From Mesorhizobium sp. (GTDB taxonomy: Bacteria > Pseudomonadota > Alphaproteobacteria > Rhizobiales > Rhizobiaceae), in contig SAKE01000003.1 in the NCBI GenBank assembly GCA_004017275.1, forward strand, positions 328,309-392,308: a stretch of 64,000 nt of DNA. Direction: 5' to 3'. The notes under the pieces were generated by a model. The model saw only the letters and a program-made list of their open reading frames with translations, was not told where the DNA came from and did not search any database. Positions 46,376 to 56,300 of the stretch are shown here, piece by piece. Within the stretch, counting starts at the first letter, position 1. Each line of letters begins with the position of its first letter. The position numbers and the translations under genes were made by a program.

Positions 46376-47233
46376 ATGCAGGGCCCTACCGGCTACACGG
46401 ACAAAATGGTCACCTACCTCGACGCCGCCACGGCTCCGCTCAGAAACACCGGCCAGATCCGCCTCTATGGCGAGGACGGCTTTGCCGGCATGCGCAAGGC
46501 ATGCGATCTCACCGCACGCTGCCTCGACGAGCTGGTGCCGATGGTCGAGCCCGGCGTCACCACCGAAACCATCGATCGCTTCGTCTTCGAATTCGGCATG
46601 GATCACGGGGCGCTGCCGGCGACACTCAACTATCGCGGCTACACGAAATCGTCCTGCACCTCGATCAATCATGTCGTCTGCCATGGTATTCCCGACAACA
46701 AGCCGCTCAAGGATGGCGACATCGTCAACATCGACGTCACCTATATCCTCGACGGCTGGCACGGCGATTCCTCGCGCATGTATCCGGTCGGCACGATCAA
46801 GCGCGCCGCCGAGCGCTTGCTCGAAGTCACGCATGAATGCCTGATGCGCGGCATCGCGGCGGTCAGGCCCGGTGCCCGCACTGGCGCTATCGGCGCCGCC
46901 ATCCAGACCTATGCGGAGGGCGAGCGCTGCTCGGTGGTGCGCGACTTCTGCGGCCACGGCGTCGGCCAGCTCTTCCATGACGCGCCTAACATCTTGCACT
47001 ATGGCAGCGCCAATGAAGGCGTCGAGATGCGGCCCGGCATGATCTTCACCATCGAGCCGATGATCAATCTTGGCCGGCCGCATGTGAAGGTTCTGTCGGA
47101 CGGCTGGACCGCGGTGACGCGCGACCGCTCGCTGTCGGCACAATACGAGCATACGATCGGCGTTACCGACGCAGGGTGTGAGATTTTCACGCTGTCACCC
47201 AAAAAGCTCGATCGCCCCGGCCTGCCGGCTTAA
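46376..47233 (+). CDS. map: Type I methionine aminopeptidase
   Basis: The 285-aa enzyme removes the initiator methionine. Metal ligands are visible in order: HGIPDNKPLKDGDIVNIDVTY (His and first Asp, in overlapping segments), WHGDSSRM (second Asp), FCGHGVGQLFHD (His) and FTIEPM and QYEHTI (two Glu). The N-terminus is longer than in E. coli Map. ATG 46376 and ATG 46406 are both possible; no ribosome site decides it. A second map elsewhere in the genome is possible. Confidence 0.92.
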   Translation: MQGPTGYTDKMVTYLDAATAPLRNTGQIRLYGEDGFAGMRKACDLTARCLDELVPMVEPGVTTETIDRFVFEFGMDHGALPATLNYRGYTKSSCTSINHVVCHGIPDNKPLKDGDIVNIDVTYILDGWHGDSSRMYPVGTIKRAAERLLEVTHECLMRGIAAVRPGARTGAIGAAIQTYAEGERCSVVRDFCGHGVGQLFHDAPNILHYGSANEGVEMRPGMIFTIEPMINLGRPHVKVLSDGWTAVTRDRSLSAQYEHTIGVTDAGCEIFTLSPKKLDRPGLPA

Positions 47234-47263
47234 CGGGGCGTCGTCTTGCCGGCACGAGGCCGT

Positions 47264-48589
47264 CTATGACGGCTGGACGCCTGCGGCATTCGGCAGGTCG
47301 ATGATAACGACCAATCCGTTCGGCCGGTTATCCTGCAATTCGATCCTGCCGCCGTGACCTTGGACGATGTCGGCAACGATCGAGAGACCCAGGCCGAAGC
47401 CATGCTTCGATGCAGCGCCGCGTGACACATCTTCCTTGAAGAATGGTTCGAAAACACGGGCGCGCACAGTCATCGGAATGCCCGGCCCGTCGTCGCCTAC
47501 CGTGATGCGTGCCGCCGTGTCGGTCTCCGCCAGTGCGACCGTGACATTGCCGGCGAATTTGACCCCGTTGTCGCAGAGGTTAGCGATCGCTCGCGCCAGT
47601 GCATTGGGCTTGCACCAGCCCAAAAGCCGATCCGGCCCGGAATATGAGACTGGAAACCCGACATCGGAGAATTCGGCGCAGACCGTTTGCAAAACGCTGG
47701 CAATATCGGCGCGCTGCACCTTCTCGGTCGAAACGTCGTTGCGCAGATAGGTCAGGGTCTCGTCGATCAGGACTTCGATGTGCTGGACATCGGACAGTAT
47801 CGCGGTTCGGACGGGTCCATCATCCATGCGCTCGGCGCGAAGCCGCAGCCGCGTCAAAGGCGTGCGCAGATCGTGACTGACGCTGCGCAACATGCGCGTG
47901 CGGGTTTCGATCATCTTCCGAATACGTGTTCTCATCCTGTTCAGCGCGCTCGCCAGCCCGACCATTTCGACGGAGCCGCGTTCGATGAAGAGTTGGTCGC
48001 TATTCTCGATCTCGGCCGAACCGACTGCCGCCGAGATGCGCTTCAACGGGTCCGTCACGGTCCAAACCGCAAACAGCCAGATCAGGAGGGGCAAGGCGAC
48101 GAAAGCCATGAACCTATAGAACAAGGCGCGGACGAGGCCTGATGTCAGTAAAGAATCGGGCATGCCAAAATGAGCCAGGACGTCCCGTCGGTCCAGGTCG
48201 ACGACAAACGCGTACCGGCCGCCGATCCTTATCCAGCGTCCATCAATTGACCCCCTGTCGATACGGAGGAGCCATTCGATACTTCGCCATTGCAGATAAG
48301 AATATGGAATGCTGCGTATCTGTTCCTTGGGCAGCACCGTGAAATCAAAACCAGCTCGCCTAGCCGTAGCCAGAATTGCGCCACGCGCTTCCGTTGGCGT
48401 TTCGCGCAACAAGGCAGCAACAACGGCAGCCCGTCTGGCGCCATCGTCAAGGACCGGAAGGTCGACGTTCTCTATAAAATTTTCGACGACCGATCCGAGG
48501 GACAGGATCACAACCAACGCGATGACAATGATTGCCGCAAACTGCCCACGCACGGATTGGGGCAGAAAACGGCGGACGAAAGCCCTCAT
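47264..48589 (-). CDS. Sensor histidine kinase
   Basis: The 441-aa kinase has an N-terminal membrane helix, a periplasmic sensor region (about 35-165), a second helix (FVALPLLIWLFAVWTV), a HAMP region, the phosphoacceptor SVSHDLRTPLTRLRLRAE and an ATPase domain (NLCDNGVKF, GDDGPGIP, GFGLGLSIV). Its start overlaps the response regulator stop by 4 bases. The signal is unknown; the upstream mipA gene is a likely target. Confidence 0.93.
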   Translation of the reverse strand: MRAFVRRFLPQSVRGQFAAIIVIALVVILSLGSVVENFIENVDLPVLDDGARRAAVVAALLRETPTEARGAILATARRAGFDFTVLPKEQIRSIPYSYLQWRSIEWLLRIDRGSIDGRWIRIGGRYAFVVDLDRRDVLAHFGMPDSLLTSGLVRALFYRFMAFVALPLLIWLFAVWTVTDPLKRISAAVGSAEIENSDQLFIERGSVEMVGLASALNRMRTRIRKMIETRTRMLRSVSHDLRTPLTRLRLRAERMDDGPVRTAILSDVQHIEVLIDETLTYLRNDVSTEKVQRADIASVLQTVCAEFSDVGFPVSYSGPDRLLGWCKPNALARAIANLCDNGVKFAGNVTVALAETDTAARITVGDDGPGIPMTVRARVFEPFFKEDVSRGAASKHGFGLGLSIVADIVQGHGGRIELQDNRPNGLVVIIDLPNAAGVQPS

Positions 48590-49371
48590 GCTTCCTCCAC
48601 CGTCGCGGTGAAGATATATCCACCCAGCCGAACGGTCCTCAGAAGTACCGGATCGCGCGCGTCCTTTTCGATCTTCCGGCGGATCCGGCTGATATGGACG
48701 TCGATGCTTCGCTCGATCGGCCCGGCGAGCCCGGCATGGGTTACGCCAAGAAGTTCCTCGCGAGTGAGAACCCGGCCTGCATTGCGGCAGAACGCAAGCA
48801 ACAGGTCGAATTCATGCGTCGTGGTCGCAACCCGCGCATTGTTGGGATCATGCAGTCGCCGGCGTATGGGGTCGAGGAGCCAGCCGTCGAAGCGAAGCAC
48901 CTTCGAGCGGTCCCGCTCGTCGGGAACATAGGCCGTGCGGCGCAGCAACGCCCGTATCCTGGCCGTCAGTTCGCGCGCGCTGAAGGGTTTCGTCACATAA
49001 TCATCGGCGCCGATTTCCAGCCCGAAGATACGGTCGATTTCCTCGCCAAGCGCCGTCAACATTAGGATTGGGATGTTTGTCTCGGCACGAAGACGGCGGC
49101 AGATGTTGAGGCCGTTTTCGCCCGGCAGCATCACATCGAGCACGATGAGATCAAACTTCCGGTTGCGAAGCGCGGCATCCATCTTGGCGCCGCTCTCGGC
49201 CACTTCCACGATCATGCCGTTATCGGTGAGTGTCTCACCCAGCATGCGTGCGATCTCGAAATCGTCTTCGACAATGAGGATATGCGAACCTTGCCTGGCC
49301 GATCTGGATTCGGCGTCCAGATCGCTTCGGTGCCTTCGCGGTGCCATGCTGGAGTTTGTCATAGCCTGCAT
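48586..49371 (-). CDS. OmpR-family response regulator
   Basis: The 261-aa protein has a receiver domain (ILIVEDDFEIARML, LIVLDVMLPGENG with the phosphorylated Asp, GADDYVTKPFSARELTARI) and a winged-helix DNA-binding domain (HEFDLLLAFCRNAGRVLTRE, RSIDVHISRIRRKIE). It is 15 bases downstream of mipA and overlaps the kinase by 4 bases. About 25 extra residues precede the receiver. Confidence 0.94.
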   Translation of the reverse strand: MQAMTNSSMAPRRHRSDLDAESRSARQGSHILIVEDDFEIARMLGETLTDNGMIVEVAESGAKMDAALRNRKFDLIVLDVMLPGENGLNICRRLRAETNIPILMLTALGEEIDRIFGLEIGADDYVTKPFSARELTARIRALLRRTAYVPDERDRSKVLRFDGWLLDPIRRRLHDPNNARVATTTHEFDLLLAFCRNAGRVLTREELLGVTHAGLAGPIERSIDVHISRIRRKIEKDARDPVLLRTVRLGGYIFTATVEEA

Positions 49372-49386
49372 TGGTGCCTGCGTGGG

Positions 49387-50244
49387 TCAGAACCGATATC
49401 CGACCAGAAGCATCCCTGAAGGCTGGATCTTGTCGACGACGACAGGGCTGTCGGCAGCGTCTCCCAGGAGGACGCCGACCCCCGCTTCGCCGCGCATCAT
49501 CCAGTTCTGGTTGAGCATATATGTGGCGGAAATCGAAAAATCGGCGCGCTTCAACCCGGCGCCGGCGTCATAACGTGCCAGCCCCGAGCGAGCCGATTGT
49601 TCGGGCGTGACGCCAAAATAGGCCTGCATGTAATTTTCGTCGGCAAAGACGGCGGCTACGCTGGCGCCGATCATCAACGATTGGGACAGAGGCCGGGTTA
49701 CCTCGATCCCGACCCTGCCCTCCAGCCCATCGCTGCCGCCGATGGTCTTGTCCAGCTGCGCGAAGATTTCGGCCGGGCCGAATTTCACCGCCGCCTTTGC
49801 GCCGACCGTCGCGCCCATGTCGACATCCCCCAAGCCGCGCAGGTGATCGGAATCGTCTTCCTTGCGACCCATTTCATAGCCAAGCCGCGCGCTGAATTCG
49901 AACGGTCCTTGTTCATAGACGGCGATGTTGGCACCTGTCGGATCGATCCTCACCGTGTCGAGGAATGTCGCCGTGACGAAAGGCACAGGCATGATCTTGA
50001 ACTCGTCGCTGCCCTCGTATTTGGGGACGATGATGGCGCCACCGCCAAGCACGACATGCCAGTCGGCCAGTTTCTGTTCGATGCGTCCGAAACGGGAGGG
50101 CTCGGGCGGCGGGATAAAATCATCGGAATTGACCGCAATGGCGTCGGCCGCCAGCGCGCGCCCCGAATGCGTCGAAAACAGGATTGCCATGGCCGCAAGG
50201 GATGCCCGGCCGGCAAATGATCCAGAGTCCATTTTGGCGAACAT
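49387..50244 (-). CDS. MipA/OmpV family outer-membrane protein
   Basis: The 285-aa protein has a signal peptide (SLAAMAILFSTHSGRALA) and alternating beta-strands with VLGGGAIIVPKYEGSDEFKI and a C-terminal aromatic residue (GMLLVGYRF), typical of MipA/OmpV barrels, which scaffold murein enzymes or act as porin-like proteins. Start ATG 50244 has GGAG. It leads the operon mipA, response regulator, kinase, suggesting it is controlled or sensed by that pair. Confidence 0.9.
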   Translation of the reverse strand: MFAKMDSGSFAGRASLAAMAILFSTHSGRALAADAIAVNSDDFIPPPEPSRFGRIEQKLADWHVVLGGGAIIVPKYEGSDEFKIMPVPFVTATFLDTVRIDPTGANIAVYEQGPFEFSARLGYEMGRKEDDSDHLRGLGDVDMGATVGAKAAVKFGPAEIFAQLDKTIGGSDGLEGRVGIEVTRPLSQSLMIGASVAAVFADENYMQAYFGVTPEQSARSGLARYDAGAGLKRADFSISATYMLNQNWMMRGEAGVGVLLGDAADSPVVVDKIQPSGMLLVGYRF

Positions 50245-50484
50245 GCGTGCTCCAGTATAGAGAGGCAATACGCCTCCGATGCCGTCACCATGTCAGATGA
50301 AAGTGGCCGCATGCGCGAAGCGATGTTAAGTTTTGTTGCGCAATCGTGGTTTCATCTTGCCGGTGCAAAGGTAGCTGGAAGCTGACATCGGGAGCTGTCG
50401 AGCGGCGCCTCGCCACGGAGAACAGAACTGTTTCAATCCAGGCCGGAACGGTTCTAATGTCTGCGCCGGAGCAATGTTGGCGGC

Positions 50485-51144
50485 ATGGGGGGCAACATGA
50501 GCGACGACGACGAACGGAGTTTCTTCTCCGAAGCACCGATGCGGCCGGTGGCGAAAGCCAAGATGGCAGCCGAAAAGCCGCATTACCTCGGCCATCGCGA
50601 CCGCCTGCGCGAGCGTTTTGCCGCGGCGGGTCCGGACGCCCTGCCCGACTACGAACTGCTGGAGCTGCTGCTCTTCCGCCTGATTCCTCGCGCCGACACC
50701 AAGCCGGCGGCCAAGGCGCTGCTGGCGCGCTTCGGCACATTGGCCGAAGTGCTCGGAGCCCCGGTTGGCCTCTTGCAGGAGGTCAAGGGCATCGGCCCAA
50801 CGGTGGCGCTCGATCTCAAGGTCGTGGCGGCGACCGCGCAGCGCATGGCGCGCGGCGAGGTGCAGGGTCGCGAGATCCTCGCGTCCTGGACACAGCTTCT
50901 TGCCTATTGCCGGTCGGCCATGGCCTTCGAGGAGCGCGAACAGTTCCGCATCCTGTTCCTCGACAAGAAGAACGCGCTGATCGCCGACGAGGTGCAGCAG
51001 ACAGGCACCGTCGACCACACGCCGGTCTACCCGCGCGAGGTGGTCAGGCGTGCGCTCGAACTCTCGGCTACTGCCATCATTCTGGTCCACAACCATCCCA
51101 CTACCCCCATTTCGATCACGCTGGATCACGCACGATACCACTGA
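50485..51144 (+). pseudogene. radC: RadC truncated at its JAMM motif by an integrative element
   Basis: The reading frame encodes RadC from [10 protein letters not shown] through the helix-hairpin-helix region ([20 protein letters not shown]) to ILVHNHP (residues 199-205). RadC proteins then continue SGDPTPSRAD. Here the text changes at about 51097 to [14 protein letters not shown] and stops. The JAMM zinc motif HxHx(7)SxxD therefore lacks its Ser and Asp. The break lies just upstream of an integrase gene, so the missing 3' end was probably displaced by insertion. No copy of the missing part is seen in the window. Confidence 0.85.
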
Positions 51145-51183
51145 AACATCAATGAAATGGCCGATTTTTGTGCATTGCGTACA

Positions 51184-51214
51184 GGGGGCGGTTATGGCAA
51201 ATTGGGGGCGGTTA
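51184..51214 (+). repeat. Paired direct repeat before the integrase
   Basis: GGGGGCGGTTA occurs at 51184-51194 and 51204-51214, exactly 20 bases apart, in the 150-base gap between the radC break and the integrase. Equal helical spacing suggests a protein-binding array, such as integrase arm sites or an autoregulatory operator. Confidence 0.55.
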
Positions 51215-51299
51215 GAGGGGTTGAAAGCGGCTTTCCGATCCCAGCAAACGATCCCCGTTTCTCCTCGACCGATCCCAGTTGGGGACCAGGAGGAACGCC

Positions 51300-52541
51300 A
51301 TGCCAAGCCTGACCGACACAGCGATCCGACATGCACTGAAGCGCGTCGAGATGAGCCAGAAGCAAGAAAACCTCGCCGACGGCGAAGGGCGCGGCACCGG
51401 TCGTCTCGTTCTGGTTCTCAAGCCCATGCCGAAGCGCGTCACTGCCGATTGGATGGCGCAGCAGTGGCGCGATGGGAAGCGCACCAAGAAGAAGCTCGGC
51501 GCCTACCCTTCAATGTCGCTCGCGCAGGCGCGAGAGATCTTCAAGCGCGACTTTGCTGACGTGATTCAGAAGGGCCGAAGCATCAAGATCGCGACCGACA
51601 CGCGCCCTGGCACCGTGGCCGATCTGTTTGAGGGCTATGTCGCGTCGCTCAAGGCTGCGGACAAACCCTCCTGGAAAGAAACCGAAAAGGGGCTGAACAA
51701 GATTGCGGACACTCTCGGGCGCAACCGCCTCGCCCGCGAGATCGAGTCAGAGGAGATCATCGAACTGATCCGACCGATCTACGAACGCGGAGCCAAGTCG
51801 ATGGCCGACCATGTGCGGTCCTACATCCACGCCGCCTTTAGCTGGGGCATGAAGTCGGACAACGACTATCGGCAACAATCCGCTCGACGCTTCCGTATCC
51901 CCTTCAATCCGGCGATGGGCATTCCGACCGAACCGAAGGTCAAGGGCACGCGCTGGCTCGACGAGGACGAGTTCGTCCAACTCTATCGATGGCTGGAGTG
52001 CCCCGATACGCCTGTCCACCCGCCATATACTCGCGCGGTTCGAATCCTCATGCTGACCGGGCAGCGGGTCGAGGAGATCGCGAGCCTCCACATCGACCAG
52101 TGGGACGCCAAGGAGAAGATAATCGACTGGTCCAGGACCAAGAACGACCAGCCCCATGCCGTGCCGGTGCCGGATCTGGCTGCGGAGCTGATCTCATCCG
52201 TCAACGTCAACGAATACGGCTGGTTCTTCCCTTCAGCAAAGGACCCGTCGAAGCCCGTCAGCCACGGCACTCTTTATTCGTTCATGTGGCGTCAGCGGGA
52301 CCGCGGCGTGATCCCCTATGTGACAAACCGCGATCTGCGGAGAACCTTCAAGACCCTGGCGGGCAAGGCCGGCATTCCGAAGGAGATTCGTGACCGCTTG
52401 CAGAACCATGCGCTTCAGGACGTCAGCTCCAAGCATTACGACCGCTGGAACTACATGGCGGAGAAACGCGCCGGCATGGCGAAATGGGACAAGTTCGTCC
52501 GCGCGATGCTCGCCAAGAAGCGCGTGAAGATGGCTGCATGA
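51300..52541 (+). CDS. int: Tyrosine integrase of the P4-like type
   Basis: The 413-aa site-specific recombinase has an N-terminal DUF4102-like arm domain (KRTKKKLGAYPSMSLAQARE), a core-binding domain and the catalytic domain (TGQRVEEIASL for the first Arg, LRRTFKTLAG for the second, HYDRWNYM around the nucleophilic Tyr). The box-II histidine before LRR is replaced (NRDLRRT instead of HDLRRT). AGGAGG 6 bases before ATG 51300 is an excellent ribosome site. It presumably catalysed insertion into radC. Confidence 0.93.
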   Translation: MPSLTDTAIRHALKRVEMSQKQENLADGEGRGTGRLVLVLKPMPKRVTADWMAQQWRDGKRTKKKLGAYPSMSLAQAREIFKRDFADVIQKGRSIKIATDTRPGTVADLFEGYVASLKAADKPSWKETEKGLNKIADTLGRNRLAREIESEEIIELIRPIYERGAKSMADHVRSYIHAAFSWGMKSDNDYRQQSARRFRIPFNPAMGIPTEPKVKGTRWLDEDEFVQLYRWLECPDTPVHPPYTRAVRILMLTGQRVEEIASLHIDQWDAKEKIIDWSRTKNDQPHAVPVPDLAAELISSVNVNEYGWFFPSAKDPSKPVSHGTLYSFMWRQRDRGVIPYVTNRDLRRTFKTLAGKAGIPKEIRDRLQNHALQDVSSKHYDRWNYMAEKRAGMAKWDKFVRAMLAKKRVKMAA

Positions 52542-52754
52542 GCTTGACGCCGTCCCTATCCGCCCTTGGGCATGGGTCGTGCAACAGCTTGTTGCACTAT
52601 CGCCCCCGCGCGACGACGCCCCTCCCGTTGACGCGCCAAGGCAACGTGGGATCGCCTAGCCATCCGGCAAGGCGTTCTCGCGGCTTTCCCAAGTCCGCTG
52701 AGAAACCCAGCCCCACCTCGTTTCCTCGATCCCGGCCTTCGCGTCATTTACGAC

Positions 52755-52808
52755 AGAGATCGAGTCTGATACCCGTTCTCCCGATAAGTCGGGTACGAGA
52801 CTCGATCT
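52755..52808. promoter_or_regulatory. Long imperfect palindrome upstream of cassette A
   Basis: Twelve bases (52755-52766, GAGATCGAGTCT) are the exact reverse complement of 52797-52808. A further inner pair TACCCG/CGGGTA (52769-52774, 52789-52794) gives 18 paired positions with two mismatched steps, around a 14-base centre. It ends 12 bases before the ATG of the MerR-like gene. An operator for that protein is likely; a terminator for int is possible but there is no T-tract. The rest of 52542-52754 shows nothing. Confidence 0.7.
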
Positions 52809-52819
52809 CCTGGGGAACT

Positions 52820-53362
52820 ATGCGGTTTGTAACGACACCTACTGCGACGCTGCTTACAGGGCTCTCGACTGTGACACTGCGAGAGTGGACGAGCCGCCGC
52901 GCCCTTATTCCGGCCGACCTTCCGCCAAAGGGAAAGGGCTCGCCGGCCCAGTTCACCTGGCAGACGATCCTGCTGCTTCGCGTCGCCGTCCTCCTCCGTG
53001 ACCGTTTTCATTTCGAGCTCCAGCCACATCAGACTCTCTTCACCAGTCTCAAAGCCGGGCTCCAGCGCACATCCTTCATCGCGCTTTGGGGCAAATCACT
53101 GATTCTCCGAGGTGGCAGTGGTTGGTCCCTTGTGGAGGATGCGGACGGCCCTCCGTTGGCTGAAGACGCCGTCGTCATCCGCCTGCAGTCTCATCTCGAA
53201 GCCCTGTCAGCCGGCTTCTCGTTACCCCATCCCACCCAGTCGTCAGGGCAACTAGAACTGTTCGTCGGCCGCCCCATCGACGTGGCCACCATTGGTGTGA
53301 ACGCCGCTAGAGCTGGAAAAGCTCGCGAAGCCGCATCGACCCCGCGCCGGAGGTTGGCTTGA
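52820..53362 (+). CDS. MerR-like DNA-binding regulator of cassette A
   Basis: The 180-aa protein opens with an HTH region TLLTGLSTVTLREWTSRRAL that resembles MerR winged helices, followed by IPADLPPKGKGSPAQFTWQT, a turn-wing-like stretch. The rest has an acidic middle and no ligand motif. Its TGA overlaps the methylase TTG start (TTGA), so both are made from one transcript. The palindrome immediately upstream is its probable binding site. It could control or recognise DNA for the cassette. Confidence 0.65.
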   Translation: MRFVTTPTATLLTGLSTVTLREWTSRRALIPADLPPKGKGSPAQFTWQTILLLRVAVLLRDRFHFELQPHQTLFTSLKAGLQRTSFIALWGKSLILRGGSGWSLVEDADGPPLAEDAVVIRLQSHLEALSAGFSLPHPTQSSGQLELFVGRPIDVATIGVNAARAGKAREAASTPRRRLA

Positions 53363-56300
53363 CCAGCGCCGCTTATAAACAGGTGCTGGAGGCGACCGGA
53401 TACCTCGATGCCAACGGGCGTGCGGCCCCTGGATTGGTGCGAGCTGACGACCCGCGCGCAGCCAAGATGCGCGCAGTGTTCTTCGACGAGCGGGTCGGCT
53501 TGCAAGCAGACGCAGTCTTCTCGGCCCAAAGCGCACCCACGAGCATCTTCAAGGATGCTGGAGCCACCGAACCTTCCGACGAGGATCTTCGTCGGTGGCA
53601 CGAGGCGGCGTGGAACGTCGGCGTCGCACCGCTTTTGTGGATCGTCACGCCTACGGATGTGCGGCTTTACGATTGCTACGCATCCCCAGAGCAAACTGGC
53701 GGACAAGCGAAGCATGCACCGCAGGCCATCGACCGTTTCGTGCTCCAGTCAGGCGAGCGCCTTCGCGCGCTGGACGTCCAGTGTGGACGTGTCGCCACTG
53801 AGACAGGTGCTTTCTGGTCGAGCGCCATCGGATCGAGCATCAACCGACGCCATCGCGTCGACCGAGAGTTACTCGCGGAGATCTCCGCGCTGGAGGATCG
53901 CCTTACGGACCTGAGTGTTCCGCAAACTGAAAGCGCCTTGGCTCATGCACGCGATATCGCGCAACGGTTTATCGGGCGCTGCATCTTCACTTGGTACCTA
54001 TTAGATCGTGGGATCGCCCAACCCTTTTTACCAAAAAATGTCCCTGCCGATCTGAGTACGATGTTCTCGACGCCTTCGAATGCCTTCGCTCTGTTCGATT
54101 GGCTGCGGACAACCTTCAACGGCGACCTGTTTCCAATGGACGACCCTGGGGCCGAGCGAGAACAGCTGACATCCAAGCACTTAGAGCTCATTCGCGATTT
54201 CGTGGAGGGGCGAAGTCTTATACCAGAGCGTCTCGGACAGGGGCGCCTATTCCGGTTCCGCTTCAACGCCATCCCTGTTGATCTCATAAGTTCGATCTAC
54301 CAACAGTTTGCGCGCACGAGCGCCGCCGACGAAGCGCGATCCCAGGGCCTCCACTACACGCCCATCGAGCTCGTCCATCTAGCGCTTGATCCGGTCTTCG
54401 AGGGCTTGGCGGCAAACGCTGCCGTAATCGATCCGGCCTGTGGGTCAGGCGCATTTTTGGTCGAAGCATTTCGGCGGCTAGTCTGGCGCGCGGCAGAGGG
54501 GAAGCCGGCCAGCCGGGAACTCGTTCGCCACATCCTCTACACGCAGCTATTCGGCATCGATATCAACCGCGCAGCTCTTGGTATCGCCGCCTTCAGCCTA
54601 TATCTGGCCGCACTCGAACTGGACGAACAGCCGATCAGCAATATCCGCGATCTGAAATTCGATCGTCTAATCGATACCACGCTATTCGAGGCGGATTCGC
54701 TCGGCGATAATTTGCCCACTCAAATCGTGAACCGCCCCTTCGACGCCGTTGTAGGTAACCCTCCATGGACGTTCGTGAAAAAGGACGGCGGTGCCGAAAG
54801 ACGACGCGCTTCAGACACGTCCACGCTTCGCCCGCGACGGAGCCCTGACCAAGCATTCCTGTCACTGGGGGCAGACCTAGCCGGAGAAAACGGTCGTGTC
54901 GGCATGGTAATGAAGGCGACACCGTTCTTCTCTAAGGATGTTCACGCTGTCGCGGCCCGGAATCATCTGTTTGAACGCCTCGCGCCCGTCGCGCTAATCA
55001 ACCTCTCTTACCTTCGTCGGGAGGACCTCTTCCCCGATGCAATCGGTCCCGCAATACTCTTTTTCGCTCGATGCGGGCTTGGACCTCAATCCGACCGCAT
55101 GCTGGTTGGATCTATTCCTTGGACGCCCGATTTTCGTCGCACGGGCGTTTTCGGTCTCGGGCCAGGCGAAATCCGTTCCATCCCGCTTAAGCGGGTGCTC
55201 GCCGCGCCACCGATCCTTAAAGCCGCAACATTCGGCACGGTTCGGGACGGCTGGCTGATCGAGCGACTTGAGAACGAGTTTCCACGCTTTGACGCACTCT
55301 TAAACACGCTCCAGCGCGATCCCATCGCCAATAGAGGCCAAGGTTTCCAAGTTCGAGGCGACGCAAATACGCCACCCGCCGCTTACCGCCGTCTGAAGGT
55401 TGTCACGCCTGAAAAATTCTCAGCGTTCCGTCTCGATTGGGATTCGCTCGACAAATTCACGCACAAGACGCTTCATCGACCACGGCGCGAGTCCATATTT
55501 CGCGGTCCGCTCTTGCTCTGCTCAAAGGTTGGCAATGAATCCGGCGCACAACGCGGACGCTACAGCGCTGCCGTCAGTCAAGACGATGTGCTGTTCACGC
55601 AAAATTTTTACGGTGTTTCCTTCGTGGGCACCGATGCGAAATACGCTTTCGCGCTGAGCGGAATCCTTAACTCGAGCCTCACGGCCTTTCAGTTTGCCTT
55701 CGGCGGGCCGACCTGGGGGTTGGAGCGCCCGACCGTTGAGCCGCACGACCTTCTGTCTCTGCGGATTCCTGATCTAACTGAAGTCGATCGCGAACTGCTT
55801 GCCGAGCTAATAAGAGCCGAAAAGAAAGTTGCGGCTGACCCGTCAAGCTCAGCCTGCCTCACCGCGCTCGATGAAGCGGTGTTCGACGTATATGACCTAG
55901 ATACTGACGAGCGAACCCTAGCTCGCGATAGTGTCGAGCGCGCGCGTTATCTCATCTTCGAGAACCGAAGCGAGCGCGCCGGCCTCATCACTCCCCCGAA
56001 TGCTACTGCTTTGCGAGCATACGCCCGTCAGGTTGCGCAATCCGTCGACGCCTATCTGCGCGCTCGAAACGAGCGGCACCTAGAAGCGGTCGTCTATCCG
56101 GCACGCCTAACTAAAGGCGACTTGGCTTCTGGAGTCCCCGGCGTCACGGCGGTCCGGTTCCTTATGGCTAGCGGCGGCCCCGGGCGGGAGCCGGTAGTGC
56201 GGGACGGAGATCCGGCCGAGCTCGACGCGTTGGCGGCATTGCTGCGAGGTCAGCTCGATGCAGCGATACCGCCTTACCTCAATGAACGACGACAAATCAG

